Below are positions 9,065-18,728 of a stretch of DNA of 64,000 nucleotides, in pieces. Source of the stretch: Kosmotoga olearia TBF 19.5.1. Lineage in GTDB: Bacteria; Thermotogota; Thermotogae; Petrotogales; Kosmotogaceae. The translations under genes and the position numbers were made by a program. Each line of letters begins with the position of its first letter. The first letter of the stretch is position 1. The stretch spans positions 930,001-994,000 of the forward strand of contig NC_012785.1 of the NCBI RefSeq assembly GCF_000023325.1, read 5' to 3'. The notes under the pieces are model-generated. The model was not told where the DNA came from and ran no database searches. It saw only the letters and a program-made list of their open reading frames with translations.

Positions 9065-12000
9065 CTAAAAGAGTGTTATTTGCTCTTTTTCAGGAAGTCC
9101 TTTGAAGGCCCCATACTTTCTCAGTATTTCCACGTGCGTTTTGTTGATCGAAGTCCTTTTCAAAAGATCTTCCACTGAACTAAATGGCCTCTTCTCACGC
9201 TCTTTTATTATCGAAATGGCTACTTTATACCCAAGGTTTTTTAGCCTGTTAAAAGGTATTCTGAGGGCGTTGCCTTCTATCAAAAAACGTCTCGCATCTG
9301 ATTTCTCTAAATCAACAGGCAGAAAGGAATAACCTCTAAGGCGCATTTCCAGCACGATCTCAAGAAGCGTTTCTTTGGATCTTTCTTTGACATTCTTGTT
9401 TGCATTATTTTTGAGATTTGTAATTTCCTTTCTTATACCACTTACATCACCAAGAGCGAGATCTACATCGAATTCGTCACCCTTTATTGTAAAGTAAGTT
9501 GAATAAAAGGCCAGGGGATAATGAACCTTGAAATACGCCACCCTGTAACCCATACTAACATAAGCAACAGCGTGAGCCTTCGGGAAAAGATATTTGATCC
9601 TTCGGCAAGATTCAATAAACCATTCTGGTACTTCTGCTTCCTGCATCATTTCAACTTCCTCATCCGTTATGCCTTTCCCTTTTCTCACCTTTTCCATTAT
9701 TTTGAATGCTTTTAACGGCTCTATTCCTTTTGAAATCAGATAATTCATAATGTCATCTCGACATGCAATGACATCTGACAGCGTTGCTTTTTTCGAAACT
9801 ATCCAATCACGAGCGTTATTCAACCAAACATCTGTTCCATGGGAGAGCCCGGATATTCTCACAAGCTCACCAAAGGTTTTCGGACGGGTCTCCCGGAGCA
9901 TTCCCCGAACAAACTGTGTACCAAACTCGGGTATCCCGAGAGTTCCCACATCTGTACCTAAGTCACGAGGATTTATTCCTAAAACCTTCGTCGAAGAGAA
10001 TATAGACAAAGTATCTTTATCATCCATGGGAACAGTCGTTGGATCGACACCTGTTATATCTTTGAGCATCCTTATAAAAGTTGGATCATCGTGTCCCAGC
10101 GCATCTATCTTGACCAGATCATCGTGAATCACTTCGTAAGCGAAATGTGTTGTCATTGTTCGAGATTTCGTGTCGTTTGCTGGAAACTGTACAGGGGTGA
10201 ACTCATGCACATCTCTGTCCTTGGGAACGATCATAAGACCGCCAGGATGCTGTCCTGTGGTTTTTCTGACTCCAACGATTCCAGAAGCAAGGCGGTCTAT
10301 CTCCGCCCTCCTCAACTGCTTTTTGGAACGTTCCATGTAGGCTTTTACAAACCCATAAGCGGTTCTTTCAGCAAGCGTGCTTATCGTGCCTGCTCTGAAA
10401 ACGTGATCTTTACCAAAAAGCTTTTCAAGGTATGCATGAGCTCTTTCCTGATATTCTCCCGAGAAGTTTAAATCTATATCTGGTACTTTGTCACCTTCAA
10501 ACCCCAAAAAGGTTTCGAAAGGAATGTTCTGGCCGTTTTTTTGCATTAGCGCACCGCATTCGGGACAGCTTTTGTCTTTAAGGTCGTATCCGGATTCAAC
10601 TGAACCGTCCAGAACGAATTCCGAATGTTTACATGCAGGACATACATAGTGAGGTGGTAACGGGTTCACTTCGGTAATTCCCAGCATCGTCGCAACCAGA
10701 GAACTTCCAACAGAACCTCTGGAACCAACAACATATCCGTCTTCGTTGGACTTTCTAACGATCTTCTGAGCAATAAGGTAAAGGACAGCGTAACCATGAC
10801 CTATGATAGCACGAAGCTCTTTTTCAAGACGCTTTTCAACGATTTCCGGGAGTGGATCTCCATAGATCTCATGGGCCGTTTTGTATGTTAGTTCCCGTAC
10901 CTGTTCGTCCGCTCCTTCGATAATGGGTGGATGAAGTTTCCCTCTTATAGGTGCTATATTCTCAACCATTAAGGCTATTTTTCTGCTGTTCTTTACAACA
11001 ACTTCGTAAGCGATCTCTTCGTCTTCAAAAATCTCCTTTGCAGCTTCAAGCATTTCTTCTGTGGTTCTAAGATAGAGAGAGGGTTGCTTGTCAAAATTCT
11101 GGTACTCTTGTGCAGCTTCAAGTACGGCACGGTAAATAGCATCCTCTGGTTCTAAGAAATGAACATCTCCGGTCATCACCACAGGAATGTTCAGTTTTTT
11201 GCCTATCCTGTAGAACTCGCGGTACATATTTTTGAGATTCTCTCGTGTTATATGAGCTTCTGCTTCGTTGTAGTCCAGAACATCCAGCGGCATAATCTCT
11301 ATAAAATCAAAAAATTTCGCGATCTCCTCAAGCTCCGCAGCATTTGCTCCGGAAAGATACGCCTTCGAAAGTTCTCCAGATATACAAGCTGAACCAATGA
11401 TCAATCCCTCACGCTTTTCGAGAAGAATGCTCTTCGGTATTCGAGGCTTCTTATAGAAATATTTTGTGTGTGACAACGTAACAAGCTCATAGAGATTTCT
11501 CAAACCCGTTTTATTTTTTGCGAGTATGGTTACATGAAGCGGTCTCAAGCTCGAGATGTTTATGTGCTTTCTCAAATTTTCGAGCTCTGCTATCTTCTTT
11601 ATTCCTCTCTTCTTCGCCATAGAGAGAAGCTTCTTGAAAACCTCAGCGGTTATTCTCGCATCCTCTGAAGCCCTGTGATGTTCAAAATCTCCGAGTTTTA
11701 GACGTTTAACAACATTGTCTAAAGAATAGCTTTTCGATTTGAGAAGGCTTTTGGATAAAGCCAGAGTATCTATATAAGGTAATTTCCAGTCTTCGTTGTA
11801 CAGCTGCTTGACCGCGTTTCTTACAAAGCGGTAATCGAAAGTTGCGTTGTGAGCAACCAGAACAGAATCTTTACAAAACTCGAGAAATTTCGGTAGTACT
11901 TCAGAAAGCGATGGGGCATCTTCCAATTCTCTATCACTGATCCCTGTTATTCTGGTAACTTTTTCAGAAAGATTTCTTTCTGGTTTTACAAAAGATGAGA

Positions 12001-13357
12001 ATTCTCCTATTACTTCGGTTCCTTTCAGCTTAACAGCGCCTATTTCAATGATTTCATCTGCTGAAGGATCAAGCCCGGTGGTTTCAAGATCAAAAACCAC
12101 ATAAATGCTGTTCATCAACTCAAGGTTTTTATCTTCTATTTCCCTTACGATGGGTTCTGAATCATTTACCATGTAACCTTCCATTCCAAAGATAGGTTTT
12201 ATCCCGCTTTTTTTCGCGGCAAAGTAGAAATTTGGAATGGACTGAACAACACCGTGATCCGTAAGGGCTACAGCATCGTGTCCCCAACTTTTAAGGGTTT
12301 TGAACAATTCGTTAACATCGACAATAGCATCGAGTGCACTCATTTTTGTATGGAGGTGAAGTTCGACGCGTTTCTCCTCGGCATTATCTTTCCGCTTCGG
12401 GAGTTCGATCTGGTTCAGGTCTCTTACCATTAAAACTTCTTCTTTTATCCTGTCATCATATTCAAGCTTTCCTCTTACCAAAAGCTCGTCCCCGTTATTT
12501 ATTCCATTCCATACCTCTCTGGCTTTTGCGCCGATCAACTTACAGATTATCGAATCGGTAAAATCCGTTACATTGAAGGTAAGAACAGACACCTTTCCAT
12601 TCCATTTATCAAGACCAAAGACCTTTCCAGCAACAACCACATCTTTTTCTCTACCCATAACATCACAAATCTTCTGTGGTGCCTGTCTGATTCTTCTCCC
12701 GAGAATTACTGTACTCTCCTTTTTAGAGGGTTTCAAAACCTGTGCTGATTCGCCAGAAGTCGCTGAAGAAGGCGAAAGTATTAAAGGTGTTTCGGGCACA
12801 ATATCTGGCTTAGCTTCATTCTGTATGGGTTCAAAAATTATTTCGAAAGGGATATTTTTCCCTGCAGTCTTCTTTATCGCCTGTCGTAAATCATCTTTTT
12901 TTGATCTTATACGCGCTTCTGCAAAACTATTTTTAACGTGTATGATTATTTTCTCACCATCAAATTTGATATCCGACTGTTCTAGATAAGAAGCCAGACC
13001 ATTCGTGTGTTTAATAAAAGCGTCGATGTCAAATTCAGCATCATCTACTCCGGAGGGCTCTTTGCCAGCCAAAGGAACTCCATCCGGATGATGTAAAGAT
13101 TCACTGACGGGTCTGAACCCAAGAGAAACCCTTATGTTTAGTTGCGCAGAAGCTACTTTTACAAAACGCTCCAGAAGAAATCTTTTGATTTTTTCTGGAA
13201 GTTTGTCATCGAATACAAGAGTCATTTCTCTCTTTGAGAGGTCCACAACTGCATCCAGCACATAAAATGAATCACAGTTGTACTCCGGATAAAAACCAAG
13301 GATTCTTTCAACAATCCTGGAGATTGGTATATTCAATTCTTTGAAACGTAACTTCAC
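9065..13357 (-). CDS. polC: DNA polymerase III alpha subunit, Gram-positive type PolC
   Basis: A 1430-residue replicative polymerase. In order: an N-terminal PolC domain, an OB-fold segment (about 215-320), and a PHP domain opening with RVELHLHTKMSALDAI. A DEDD 3'-5' proofreading exonuclease is inserted in the PHP region (VFDLETTGLDPSADEIIEIG ... HNATFDYRFV ... HRASEDARITAEVF). The C-family polymerase core has GSRGSVGSSLVATMLG, a Cys4 zinc site (CPAC ... CPECG) and DIDLNFSGEYQE. A helix-hairpin-helix region ends the core. The last five residues, QITLF, fit the clamp-binding consensus QxxLF. It overlaps ruvC by 4 bp and is followed by the clamp-like gene. Confidence 0.97.
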   Translation of the reverse strand: MKLRFKELNIPISRIVERILGFYPEYNCDSFYVLDAVVDLSKREMTLVFDDKLPEKIKRFLLERFVKVASAQLNIRVSLGFRPVSESLHHPDGVPLAGKEPSGVDDAEFDIDAFIKHTNGLASYLEQSDIKFDGEKIIIHVKNSFAEARIRSKKDDLRQAIKKTAGKNIPFEIIFEPIQNEAKPDIVPETPLILSPSSATSGESAQVLKPSKKESTVILGRRIRQAPQKICDVMGREKDVVVAGKVFGLDKWNGKVSVLTFNVTDFTDSIICKLIGAKAREVWNGINNGDELLVRGKLEYDDRIKEEVLMVRDLNQIELPKRKDNAEEKRVELHLHTKMSALDAIVDVNELFKTLKSWGHDAVALTDHGVVQSIPNFYFAAKKSGIKPIFGMEGYMVNDSEPIVREIEDKNLELMNSIYVVFDLETTGLDPSADEIIEIGAVKLKGTEVIGEFSSFVKPERNLSEKVTRITGISDRELEDAPSLSEVLPKFLEFCKDSVLVAHNATFDYRFVRNAVKQLYNEDWKLPYIDTLALSKSLLKSKSYSLDNVVKRLKLGDFEHHRASEDARITAEVFKKLLSMAKKRGIKKIAELENLRKHINISSLRPLHVTILAKNKTGLRNLYELVTLSHTKYFYKKPRIPKSILLEKREGLIIGSACISGELSKAYLSGANAAELEEIAKFFDFIEIMPLDVLDYNEAEAHITRENLKNMYREFYRIGKKLNIPVVMTGDVHFLEPEDAIYRAVLEAAQEYQNFDKQPSLYLRTTEEMLEAAKEIFEDEEIAYEVVVKNSRKIALMVENIAPIRGKLHPPIIEGADEQVRELTYKTAHEIYGDPLPEIVEKRLEKELRAIIGHGYAVLYLIAQKIVRKSNEDGYVVGSRGSVGSSLVATMLGITEVNPLPPHYVCPACKHSEFVLDGSVESGYDLKDKSCPECGALMQKNGQNIPFETFLGFEGDKVPDIDLNFSGEYQERAHAYLEKLFGKDHVFRAGTISTLAERTAYGFVKAYMERSKKQLRRAEIDRLASGIVGVRKTTGQHPGGLMIVPKDRDVHEFTPVQFPANDTKSRTMTTHFAYEVIHDDLVKIDALGHDDPTFIRMLKDITGVDPTTVPMDDKDTLSIFSSTKVLGINPRDLGTDVGTLGIPEFGTQFVRGMLRETRPKTFGELVRISGLSHGTDVWLNNARDWIVSKKATLSDVIACRDDIMNYLISKGIEPLKAFKIMEKVRKGKGITDEEVEMMQEAEVPEWFIESCRRIKYLFPKAHAVAYVSMGYRVAYFKVHYPLAFYSTYFTIKGDEFDVDLALGDVSGIRKEITNLKNNANKNVKERSKETLLEIVLEMRLRGYSFLPVDLEKSDARRFLIEGNALRIPFNRLKNLGYKVAISIIKEREKRPFSSVEDLLKRTSINKTHVEILRKYGAFKGLPEKEQITLF

Positions 13358-13860
13358 CTATGAGCACCTCCGGGAAATCTTCGAAAGGAGATATGACACC
13401 ATGCAACTGCCAGAGCATCCGCAGCATCATCAGGTTTTGGAGTTTCGTTCATTCCCAGAAACTTTTTCATAACCCGCTGGATCTGCCCCTTCTCAGAACG
13501 ACCATATCCAGTAACTGATTGTTTAACCTGGTGCGGTGTGTATTCAAAAATGGGAATACTAAGCTGCTTCAAAACCAGCAAAACAACCCCTCTCGCTTCT
13601 CCAACCTGAATGGCAGTTGTAACGTTTCTGAAGAAGAAAAGCTCTTCGATAGCAGCTTCATCTGGTCGATACTCTTCCACAATTTCGTGGAGGCGATCGT
13701 ATATCTTCAACAGTCTATTTGGGATCGGCTCACCCGGTTTTGTTTGAATAACACCGTAACCAACCAGCGAGACTTTTGAGCCAGAAACATCTATCAAACC
13801 GTATCCTAAAGTGCCAAAGCCAGGATCGATACCAAGGATTCGAGTACAACTCTTTGCCAA
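13354..13860 (-). CDS. ruvC: Holliday junction resolvase RuvC
   Basis: A 168-residue endonuclease that cuts Holliday junctions symmetrically during recombinational repair. The RNase H-like fold motifs are clear: catalytic Asp in RILGIDPGFGTLGYGLID, Glu in AAIEELFF, the DNA-contact loop TPHQVKQSVTGYGRSEKGQI, and the C-terminal acidic pair PDDAADALAVAWCH. Length is normal for the family. The start is a TTG at 13860 preceded by GGAGGTG. Its stop overlaps the polC start (ATGA), so the two are translationally coupled. ruvA and ruvB are not adjacent. Confidence 0.97.
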   Translation of the reverse strand: MAKSCTRILGIDPGFGTLGYGLIDVSGSKVSLVGYGVIQTKPGEPIPNRLLKIYDRLHEIVEEYRPDEAAIEELFFFRNVTTAIQVGEARGVVLLVLKQLSIPIFEYTPHQVKQSVTGYGRSEKGQIQRVMKKFLGMNETPKPDDAADALAVAWCHISFRRFPGGAHR

Positions 13861-14048
13861 AACAACACCTCCAGCTTTACCATTTTACTTCCTGAAAATC
13901 TGCGAAAGAGATAGAACAATCTCTTCACGTGGGAAAGGAGGCTTTGACAGAATCAAACGCTCACCAGCAAAGGTTTGCAAAAGGGCAGTTCCTGTTCACA
14001 TGGTTTCTTTTTCGATACAAAACCGGTATATTTCTCTGAAGCAAAAAA

Positions 14049-14807
14049 CTACGTCAGTCTTTCACTATTTTTTGGCTCAATCCCCTGCTCTTCTAAATCT
14101 TTAAGAAGTTTTTCATAAGCCTTTCTCGCGGCGTCCTGTTCCGCAGCTTTCTTCGTTTTCCCGTAACCAACGGCAAGCGCTTTTCCATTAACCCGCACCT
14201 CTACGTGGAAGAGCTTGTTCTGAGGAGTGCCGATGTTTTCTATGTAAGAATATTCAGGTCGTACACCCAGATTACCCTGTGTTAATTCTTGAAGGGTCGT
14301 CTTGTAATCAAGCACAAGTTCTTTATTCAAAGCTTTTTCTATATAGATTCCTAATTTCTCTTTCACAAAATTCCTCGCTATCTCGAATCCTTCGCTCAAA
14401 TAAAGGGCGCCAAGGATAGCCTCAAAAGCATCGGCCAGTATCGAGTCCCGTCCCCTTCCGCCAGTCTTTAGCTCTCCTTTGCCAAGAAGCAGGTACTCCC
14501 CTATGTTCATATTCCGAGCAACCTCTGCCAGAACTTTTTCGCTTGCTACGACCGCACGTGTTTTTGACATCACACCTTCATCTACGTCGTACTCTCTGTA
14601 CAAGAGATCTGCAAGCGAAAGAGCCAGCACAGCATCCCCAAGGAATTCCAATCTTTCATTCGATTCAACATTCATTCCCTTACGTACAACTTCATTTGCA
14701 TAAGAAGAATGACACAGAGCTTTGAAAATCCACTCTGTGTCAATATCCAAATCGTTTTTCTTGCAAAACTCTTGAACTTTCTTATAATACTCTTTCATCT
14801 CACCCAT
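14049..14807 (-). CDS. rnc: Ribonuclease III
   Basis: A 252-residue double-stranded-RNA endonuclease for rRNA precursor and mRNA processing. The catalytic domain holds the signature NERLEFLGDAVLALSLADLL and the downstream acidic motif DAFEAILGALYLSEG. A dsRNA-binding domain follows from about residue 175, with the typical ending GKTKKAAEQDAARKAYEKLL. The 5' end overlaps the upstream tkt gene by 13 bp. Two Met codons lie close together, at 14807 and 14798, and I cannot decide between them; AGGA lies just upstream of the first and GGGTGAG before the second. Confidence 0.96.
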   Translation of the reverse strand: MGEMKEYYKKVQEFCKKNDLDIDTEWIFKALCHSSYANEVVRKGMNVESNERLEFLGDAVLALSLADLLYREYDVDEGVMSKTRAVVASEKVLAEVARNMNIGEYLLLGKGELKTGGRGRDSILADAFEAILGALYLSEGFEIARNFVKEKLGIYIEKALNKELVLDYKTTLQELTQGNLGVRPEYSYIENIGTPQNKLFHVEVRVNGKALAVGYGKTKKAAEQDAARKAYEKLLKDLEEQGIEPKNSERLT

Positions 14808-16699
14808 TTCCTGACTCTTTCAGCTATCGATTCCGCGTCAAGTCCGGCAATTTTATAAAGGTCTTTTTTACTTCCAGAAATGAAGTACCTATCGATTCCG
14901 ATTTTTTCGAATTTCTCCGGCAGGAATCCCGCCAATGCAAAGTAGCTTTCAAGGAGCGTTCCAAGGCCACTGTTCACGTTATGATCTTCAAAAGAACAAA
15001 CTTTACCCTTAAGATATTCCTTTACTTCCTCAAAATTTGCGTCAAGAGGACAGCTTACATTCAAAATGGTGATTTCTATTCCTTCAGCCTTAAGCTCATC
15101 AGCAGCTTTAACTGCTTCTGTTGTTACCTGTCCTGTAACGACAACCGTGGCATCTTTTCCTTCGCGAATGACATCAACCTTTCCATATTCAAATTTATAG
15201 TCATCACCAAAGAAAGGTTTGCCATTTGCGTCCGTTATTATATCCATTTTCGAGCGTCCCATGGCTATAATGAAATTTCCTTTGTTTACAGCCGCATATC
15301 TTACAGCTCTGTCTGTCTGGTTGGGATCTGCAGGAACGATTAGCTTGAAACCGTATAGATTCTTTATGGCACCTATATAGTCGAGACAGTGATGGGTCTT
15401 TCCATCTTCCCCAACATCTATACCCACGTGGGTTACACCAACCTTCAAGTCAGTTTTGTTTATATCGTTGAGTCTTTGTTGGTTATAGGTTTCATCAATT
15501 CCAAAGACCCCAAAATCTGCAAAGAATGTTTTCGCACCTGATATGGACATGGCGCCAGCAACCGTTACAGCGTTGTGTTCCTGCACACCGATCTGGACAA
15601 AATTCTCGGGCCATACTTTTTCGAAATCCTCAAGTTTCGTTGAAGGTTTGAGGTCGCAATCAACAACCGCTATGGGCGCCTTTCCTTTGTTAATCTTTGC
15701 AAGATCCGCTAAAGCCTTCCCGAAAGCGGAACGATTATCAAGTTTTTCAGAAGCGCCGTAAGTTATCGGTGTTCCGGGATCGATTTCAACGAACTCCGTC
15801 GGCGGTACAATTGGCTCGTGATAGGAAGGTAATTTCTTTCTCATCTCAAGGTACTTTTCAAGATCATTTTCTACTCCGAGTTCAGCGAGAGCCTTCTTAC
15901 AAGCTTCCAGATCTAGTGGCTTTCCGTGATATCCAACGACATCTTCCATAAAGCTGACACCTTTACCCATAACTGTTTTCGCAATTATTACCACAGGTCC
16001 CTCCGAATAATTGGAAGCTTCGCACAGCGCATCGTTAAGAGCTTCGTAATCGTGGCCATCGACTTCGATGACTTTCCAGCCGTCAGCTTCATAATTAGCC
16101 TTTATATCGACAAACATAACATCATGAGCTCTTCCAGATATCTGTGCATCGTTATAATCGATAACTGCCACCAGATTGTTCAACCCGTACTTCACCGCTG
16201 TCCTTCTGGCTTCAGCAACCTGTCCTTTTGCCTGTTCAGCATCACCCATTGCAACGTAAACCTGGAAATTCTTGCCGCTTATCTTAGAAGCAAGGGCCAT
16301 ACCAACACCGGCAGAAAGCCCTTGCCCGAGATTACCGGTAGTCCATTCCACACCAGGTATGCCACGGGTTATGTGACCCTCATAAATACTGCCAGCATGT
16401 CTGAATCCTGCAATAACTTCGTCAATATTGAAAAAACCAAGTCTCCCAAGTGCCGCATAAACACCTGGAGAAGTATGGCCATGACTAATAACAACCCTGT
16501 CTCTGTTAGGATCGAAAGGATTTTCAGGATCGATATTTGCATACGCATAAAGCATAAGGTAGATATCTATCGATGACATCGAACCACCAGGATGACCTGA
16601 TTTAGCAACTGTGGTCATCTTTAAGATATCACCACGACAGATACGTCCAAGTTCTTTGAGTTCAGCTATTTTCTGTTCTGAAAGCTTTTTTTTCGCCAT
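14795..16699 (-). CDS. tkt: Transketolase
   Basis: A 634-residue, full-length thiamine-diphosphate enzyme that moves two-carbon ketol units in the pentose phosphate pathway. The N-terminal domain carries KSGHPGGSMSSIDI, the catalytic-site segment YEGHITRGIPGVEWTTGNLG, and the ThDP/Mg motif GDAEQAKGQVAEARR with DYNDAQISG about 30 residues on. The pyrimidine domain contains NFVQIGVQEHNAVTVAGAMS, and a C-terminal domain follows. The ATG at 16699 follows GGAGGTATCAGA; an in-frame TTG at 16720 lies before that ribosome binding site and is rejected. The end overlaps rnc by 13 bp, an unusual pairing of carbon metabolism with RNA processing. Confidence 0.96.
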   Translation of the reverse strand: MAKKKLSEQKIAELKELGRICRGDILKMTTVAKSGHPGGSMSSIDIYLMLYAYANIDPENPFDPNRDRVVISHGHTSPGVYAALGRLGFFNIDEVIAGFRHAGSIYEGHITRGIPGVEWTTGNLGQGLSAGVGMALASKISGKNFQVYVAMGDAEQAKGQVAEARRTAVKYGLNNLVAVIDYNDAQISGRAHDVMFVDIKANYEADGWKVIEVDGHDYEALNDALCEASNYSEGPVVIIAKTVMGKGVSFMEDVVGYHGKPLDLEACKKALAELGVENDLEKYLEMRKKLPSYHEPIVPPTEFVEIDPGTPITYGASEKLDNRSAFGKALADLAKINKGKAPIAVVDCDLKPSTKLEDFEKVWPENFVQIGVQEHNAVTVAGAMSISGAKTFFADFGVFGIDETYNQQRLNDINKTDLKVGVTHVGIDVGEDGKTHHCLDYIGAIKNLYGFKLIVPADPNQTDRAVRYAAVNKGNFIIAMGRSKMDIITDANGKPFFGDDYKFEYGKVDVIREGKDATVVVTGQVTTEAVKAADELKAEGIEITILNVSCPLDANFEEVKEYLKGKVCSFEDHNVNSGLGTLLESYFALAGFLPEKFEKIGIDRYFISGSKKDLYKIAGLDAESIAERVRKWVR

Positions 16700-16720
16700 T
16701 CTGATACCTCCAATCCTCAA

Positions 16721-17614
16721 CTATTTATCATCTTCTTCAAGCTCTATGTCTTCATCTTTCTCTCTAAGAAGTTCTTCTGGATCTGTGTCTGAAAGAAAAG
16801 AAACCTGGCTTTTTCTGAATTCATCGAAAGGAATTTTCAATAGCTGACCGTCATCCGCTACAAGCGTCAGCATCTTGAGAAAAATATTGACGGTGAGAAC
16901 TTTGCAGGTTTTGTTCTGGTATTCCACCACGGTCCCTTCATCGGGTATATCTTTAAGTTCTTCTTCGTACAGATCCTGCTCGTAAGCAAGACAGCACAAC
17001 AACCTGCCACATCGTCCTGAGATTTTTGCAGGGTTAATTAACAGTTGCTGTTTTTTCGCATGCTTTAACGTAATGCTTTCAAAATTCCTGAGAAATCTCA
17101 CACAACATGCAACCATACCACACAGTCCGAGACTTCCCTGCATTTTAACCTCGTCACGGATACCAACCTGTCTTAACTCTATACGCGTTTTGAATGTCCT
17201 TGCGAGATCTTTGACCAGTTCCCGAAAGTCCACCCTGCTATCGGCTCCAAAATAAAATACGATTCTCGAACGGTCAAACATATATCTTGCTTCAAGTAAC
17301 CTCATAGGCAAACCATGTTTCTTGATGAGCTCTTTACAAATCTCAAAGGCTTTCTCTGAATCTTCCTGGTTCTTTCTGTGAACCTCTTCGTCTTCTTCTG
17401 TCATTTTTCTCAAGATTGGCTTTATCTCTTCGCTTAACTGATCTATTCTCATTATAACAGGGCCATATCTAACCGTTCCAACATCAAGACCAAACTCGCC
17501 CATAGCGATCACACGGTCCCCTGGACGTAATTGCAAATCTTCTGCGGTGTATTTACTGAGTTTTCCAACAGCGTGGAATTCCACACCATAAACATGTCCA
17601 TATATCTCAGGCAT
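16721..17614 (-). CDS. ricT: RicT/YaaT-like PSP1-domain protein
   Basis: A 297-residue PSP1-domain protein related to Bacillus RicT (YaaT), part of the Y-complex that influences RNase Y-dependent mRNA maturation. The conserved core is visible: VRYGPVIM near residue 55, DRSRIVFYFGADSRVDFREL, then LCGMVACCVRFLRNFESI and ISGRCGRLLCCLAYEQDLYE. The Cys-rich segments match those proposed to hold an iron-sulfur cluster in RicT complexes. A very acidic tail ends the protein. Lying directly after holB reproduces the holB-yaaT order of Bacillus and supports the call. No ricA or ricF homologue is in the window. Confidence 0.88.
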   Translation of the reverse strand: MPEIYGHVYGVEFHAVGKLSKYTAEDLQLRPGDRVIAMGEFGLDVGTVRYGPVIMRIDQLSEEIKPILRKMTEEDEEVHRKNQEDSEKAFEICKELIKKHGLPMRLLEARYMFDRSRIVFYFGADSRVDFRELVKDLARTFKTRIELRQVGIRDEVKMQGSLGLCGMVACCVRFLRNFESITLKHAKKQQLLINPAKISGRCGRLLCCLAYEQDLYEEELKDIPDEGTVVEYQNKTCKVLTVNIFLKMLTLVADDGQLLKIPFDEFRKSQVSFLSDTDPEELLREKDEDIELEEDDK

Positions 17615-17629
17615 ATTTTCCCTCCATTT

Positions 17630-18661
17630 CTAGCGTTTCACAAAAATTTCTCTTGCGCTGTAAAGAATTCTGTGTAATATGAGATCTCTATTCAATGAAC
17701 CAATTTTCAATCTCGATAACCTTTGACACCACAGGAAAACTTCCTCAGATTCTGCCGTATTTTTAAGATCCAGGTCCATCAACCATTCGAGTAATTCCAA
17801 ATTCTGTATGAGATTCCATCTTGAAGTTCTACTGATAATGAACGAGTCATGAATCAACGTTCCTAAAACCGCTGCAATCTCCTGAAGAGTATGGAAATAA
17901 TTACCGTTGGTGTTCAAAGTTTTTTTCAATACCACAAATTTCTTAAAAAACTCGTGTTCCCCCTCAGAAACAATCCTACGAATAACCTCAAGATAAAACT
18001 TTCGTCGCATCAAATATTCTTCAGGCCGAGAATCCGTAAGTTTCTCAAATTTTGTCACCAGATCCTGAAAATTCAATTGCTCAAAGCTCTTCAATGCTTC
18101 TATCAATTGTGACACATCATTGTCGAGACAATGTTTCAGAACTTCGAAATCTTCAAAGCAACCCGCGTAAATGTACTTAACATCCTCCCTGTACTTTTTC
18201 TTCAGAGCATCTAACATTTCGTAAGGATAATCCATTTCAAAGAAAATGCTCCGGCTCCTTATCGTTGGAAGAAGAGATTCCCACGAAGTCGTTGTCAGTA
18301 TCAATGTCGCAAATTCCGGTGGTTCTTCAAGTGTTTTCAAAAAAGCATTGGAGGCCTCAGGAGTAAGCCTTTCAACTCTATGAATGACAACATATTTTTT
18401 CTTGCCATTTGCAGGTTTATGGAGCAAGAAACGTTCAACATCCAATATATCGTCAATTCCTATGTTTCCTGAAGATGGTTGTACTACCAGGAGATCCTCG
18501 GTTTCTCGTTGCGAATTCCATTTCGTATCACTCCGAACAAGCTCAAAAGCTCTCTGCAACAAAAAACTTGGCGCTTTTCCAATAAACGCTACCGTTATAC
18601 CTTTATCCAGATGTATAAGGTTCTCCAATGTTTTTAGAAAGGTCTCATTCATAACTCCCAT
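17630..18661 (-). CDS. holB: DNA polymerase III delta-prime subunit (clamp loader)
   Basis: A 343-residue clamp-loader subunit. The AAA+ motifs are degenerate, as expected for delta-prime: the P-loop region reads FIGKAPSFLLQRAFELV with no GKT. The later motifs are intact: YVVIHRVERLTPEASNAFLK, TLEEPPEFATLILTT and the SRC-like LLPTIRSRSIFF. The Cys4 zinc module found in many delta-prime proteins is absent. The first ATG (18661) has almost no leader: a TATAAT lies only a few bases upstream, so the message may be leaderless. A second in-frame ATG at 18652 follows GGGAG. It heads the minus-strand run and is divergent from ndk. Confidence 0.9.
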   Translation of the reverse strand: MGVMNETFLKTLENLIHLDKGITVAFIGKAPSFLLQRAFELVRSDTKWNSQRETEDLLVVQPSSGNIGIDDILDVERFLLHKPANGKKKYVVIHRVERLTPEASNAFLKTLEEPPEFATLILTTTSWESLLPTIRSRSIFFEMDYPYEMLDALKKKYREDVKYIYAGCFEDFEVLKHCLDNDVSQLIEALKSFEQLNFQDLVTKFEKLTDSRPEEYLMRRKFYLEVIRRIVSEGEHEFFKKFVVLKKTLNTNGNYFHTLQEIAAVLGTLIHDSFIISRTSRWNLIQNLELLEWLMDLDLKNTAESEEVFLWCQRLSRLKIGSLNRDLILHRILYSAREIFVKR

Positions 18662-18728
18662 AATTTAATTATAGCTGAAAGCTAGCAAATGTTATATGTA
18701 TGATATATTTTTAAATGGGAGGGATTTT

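Noticed and set aside
16700-16720. Upstream TTG start for transketolase
   Set aside because: It precedes the GGAGG that positions translation at the ATG 16699.
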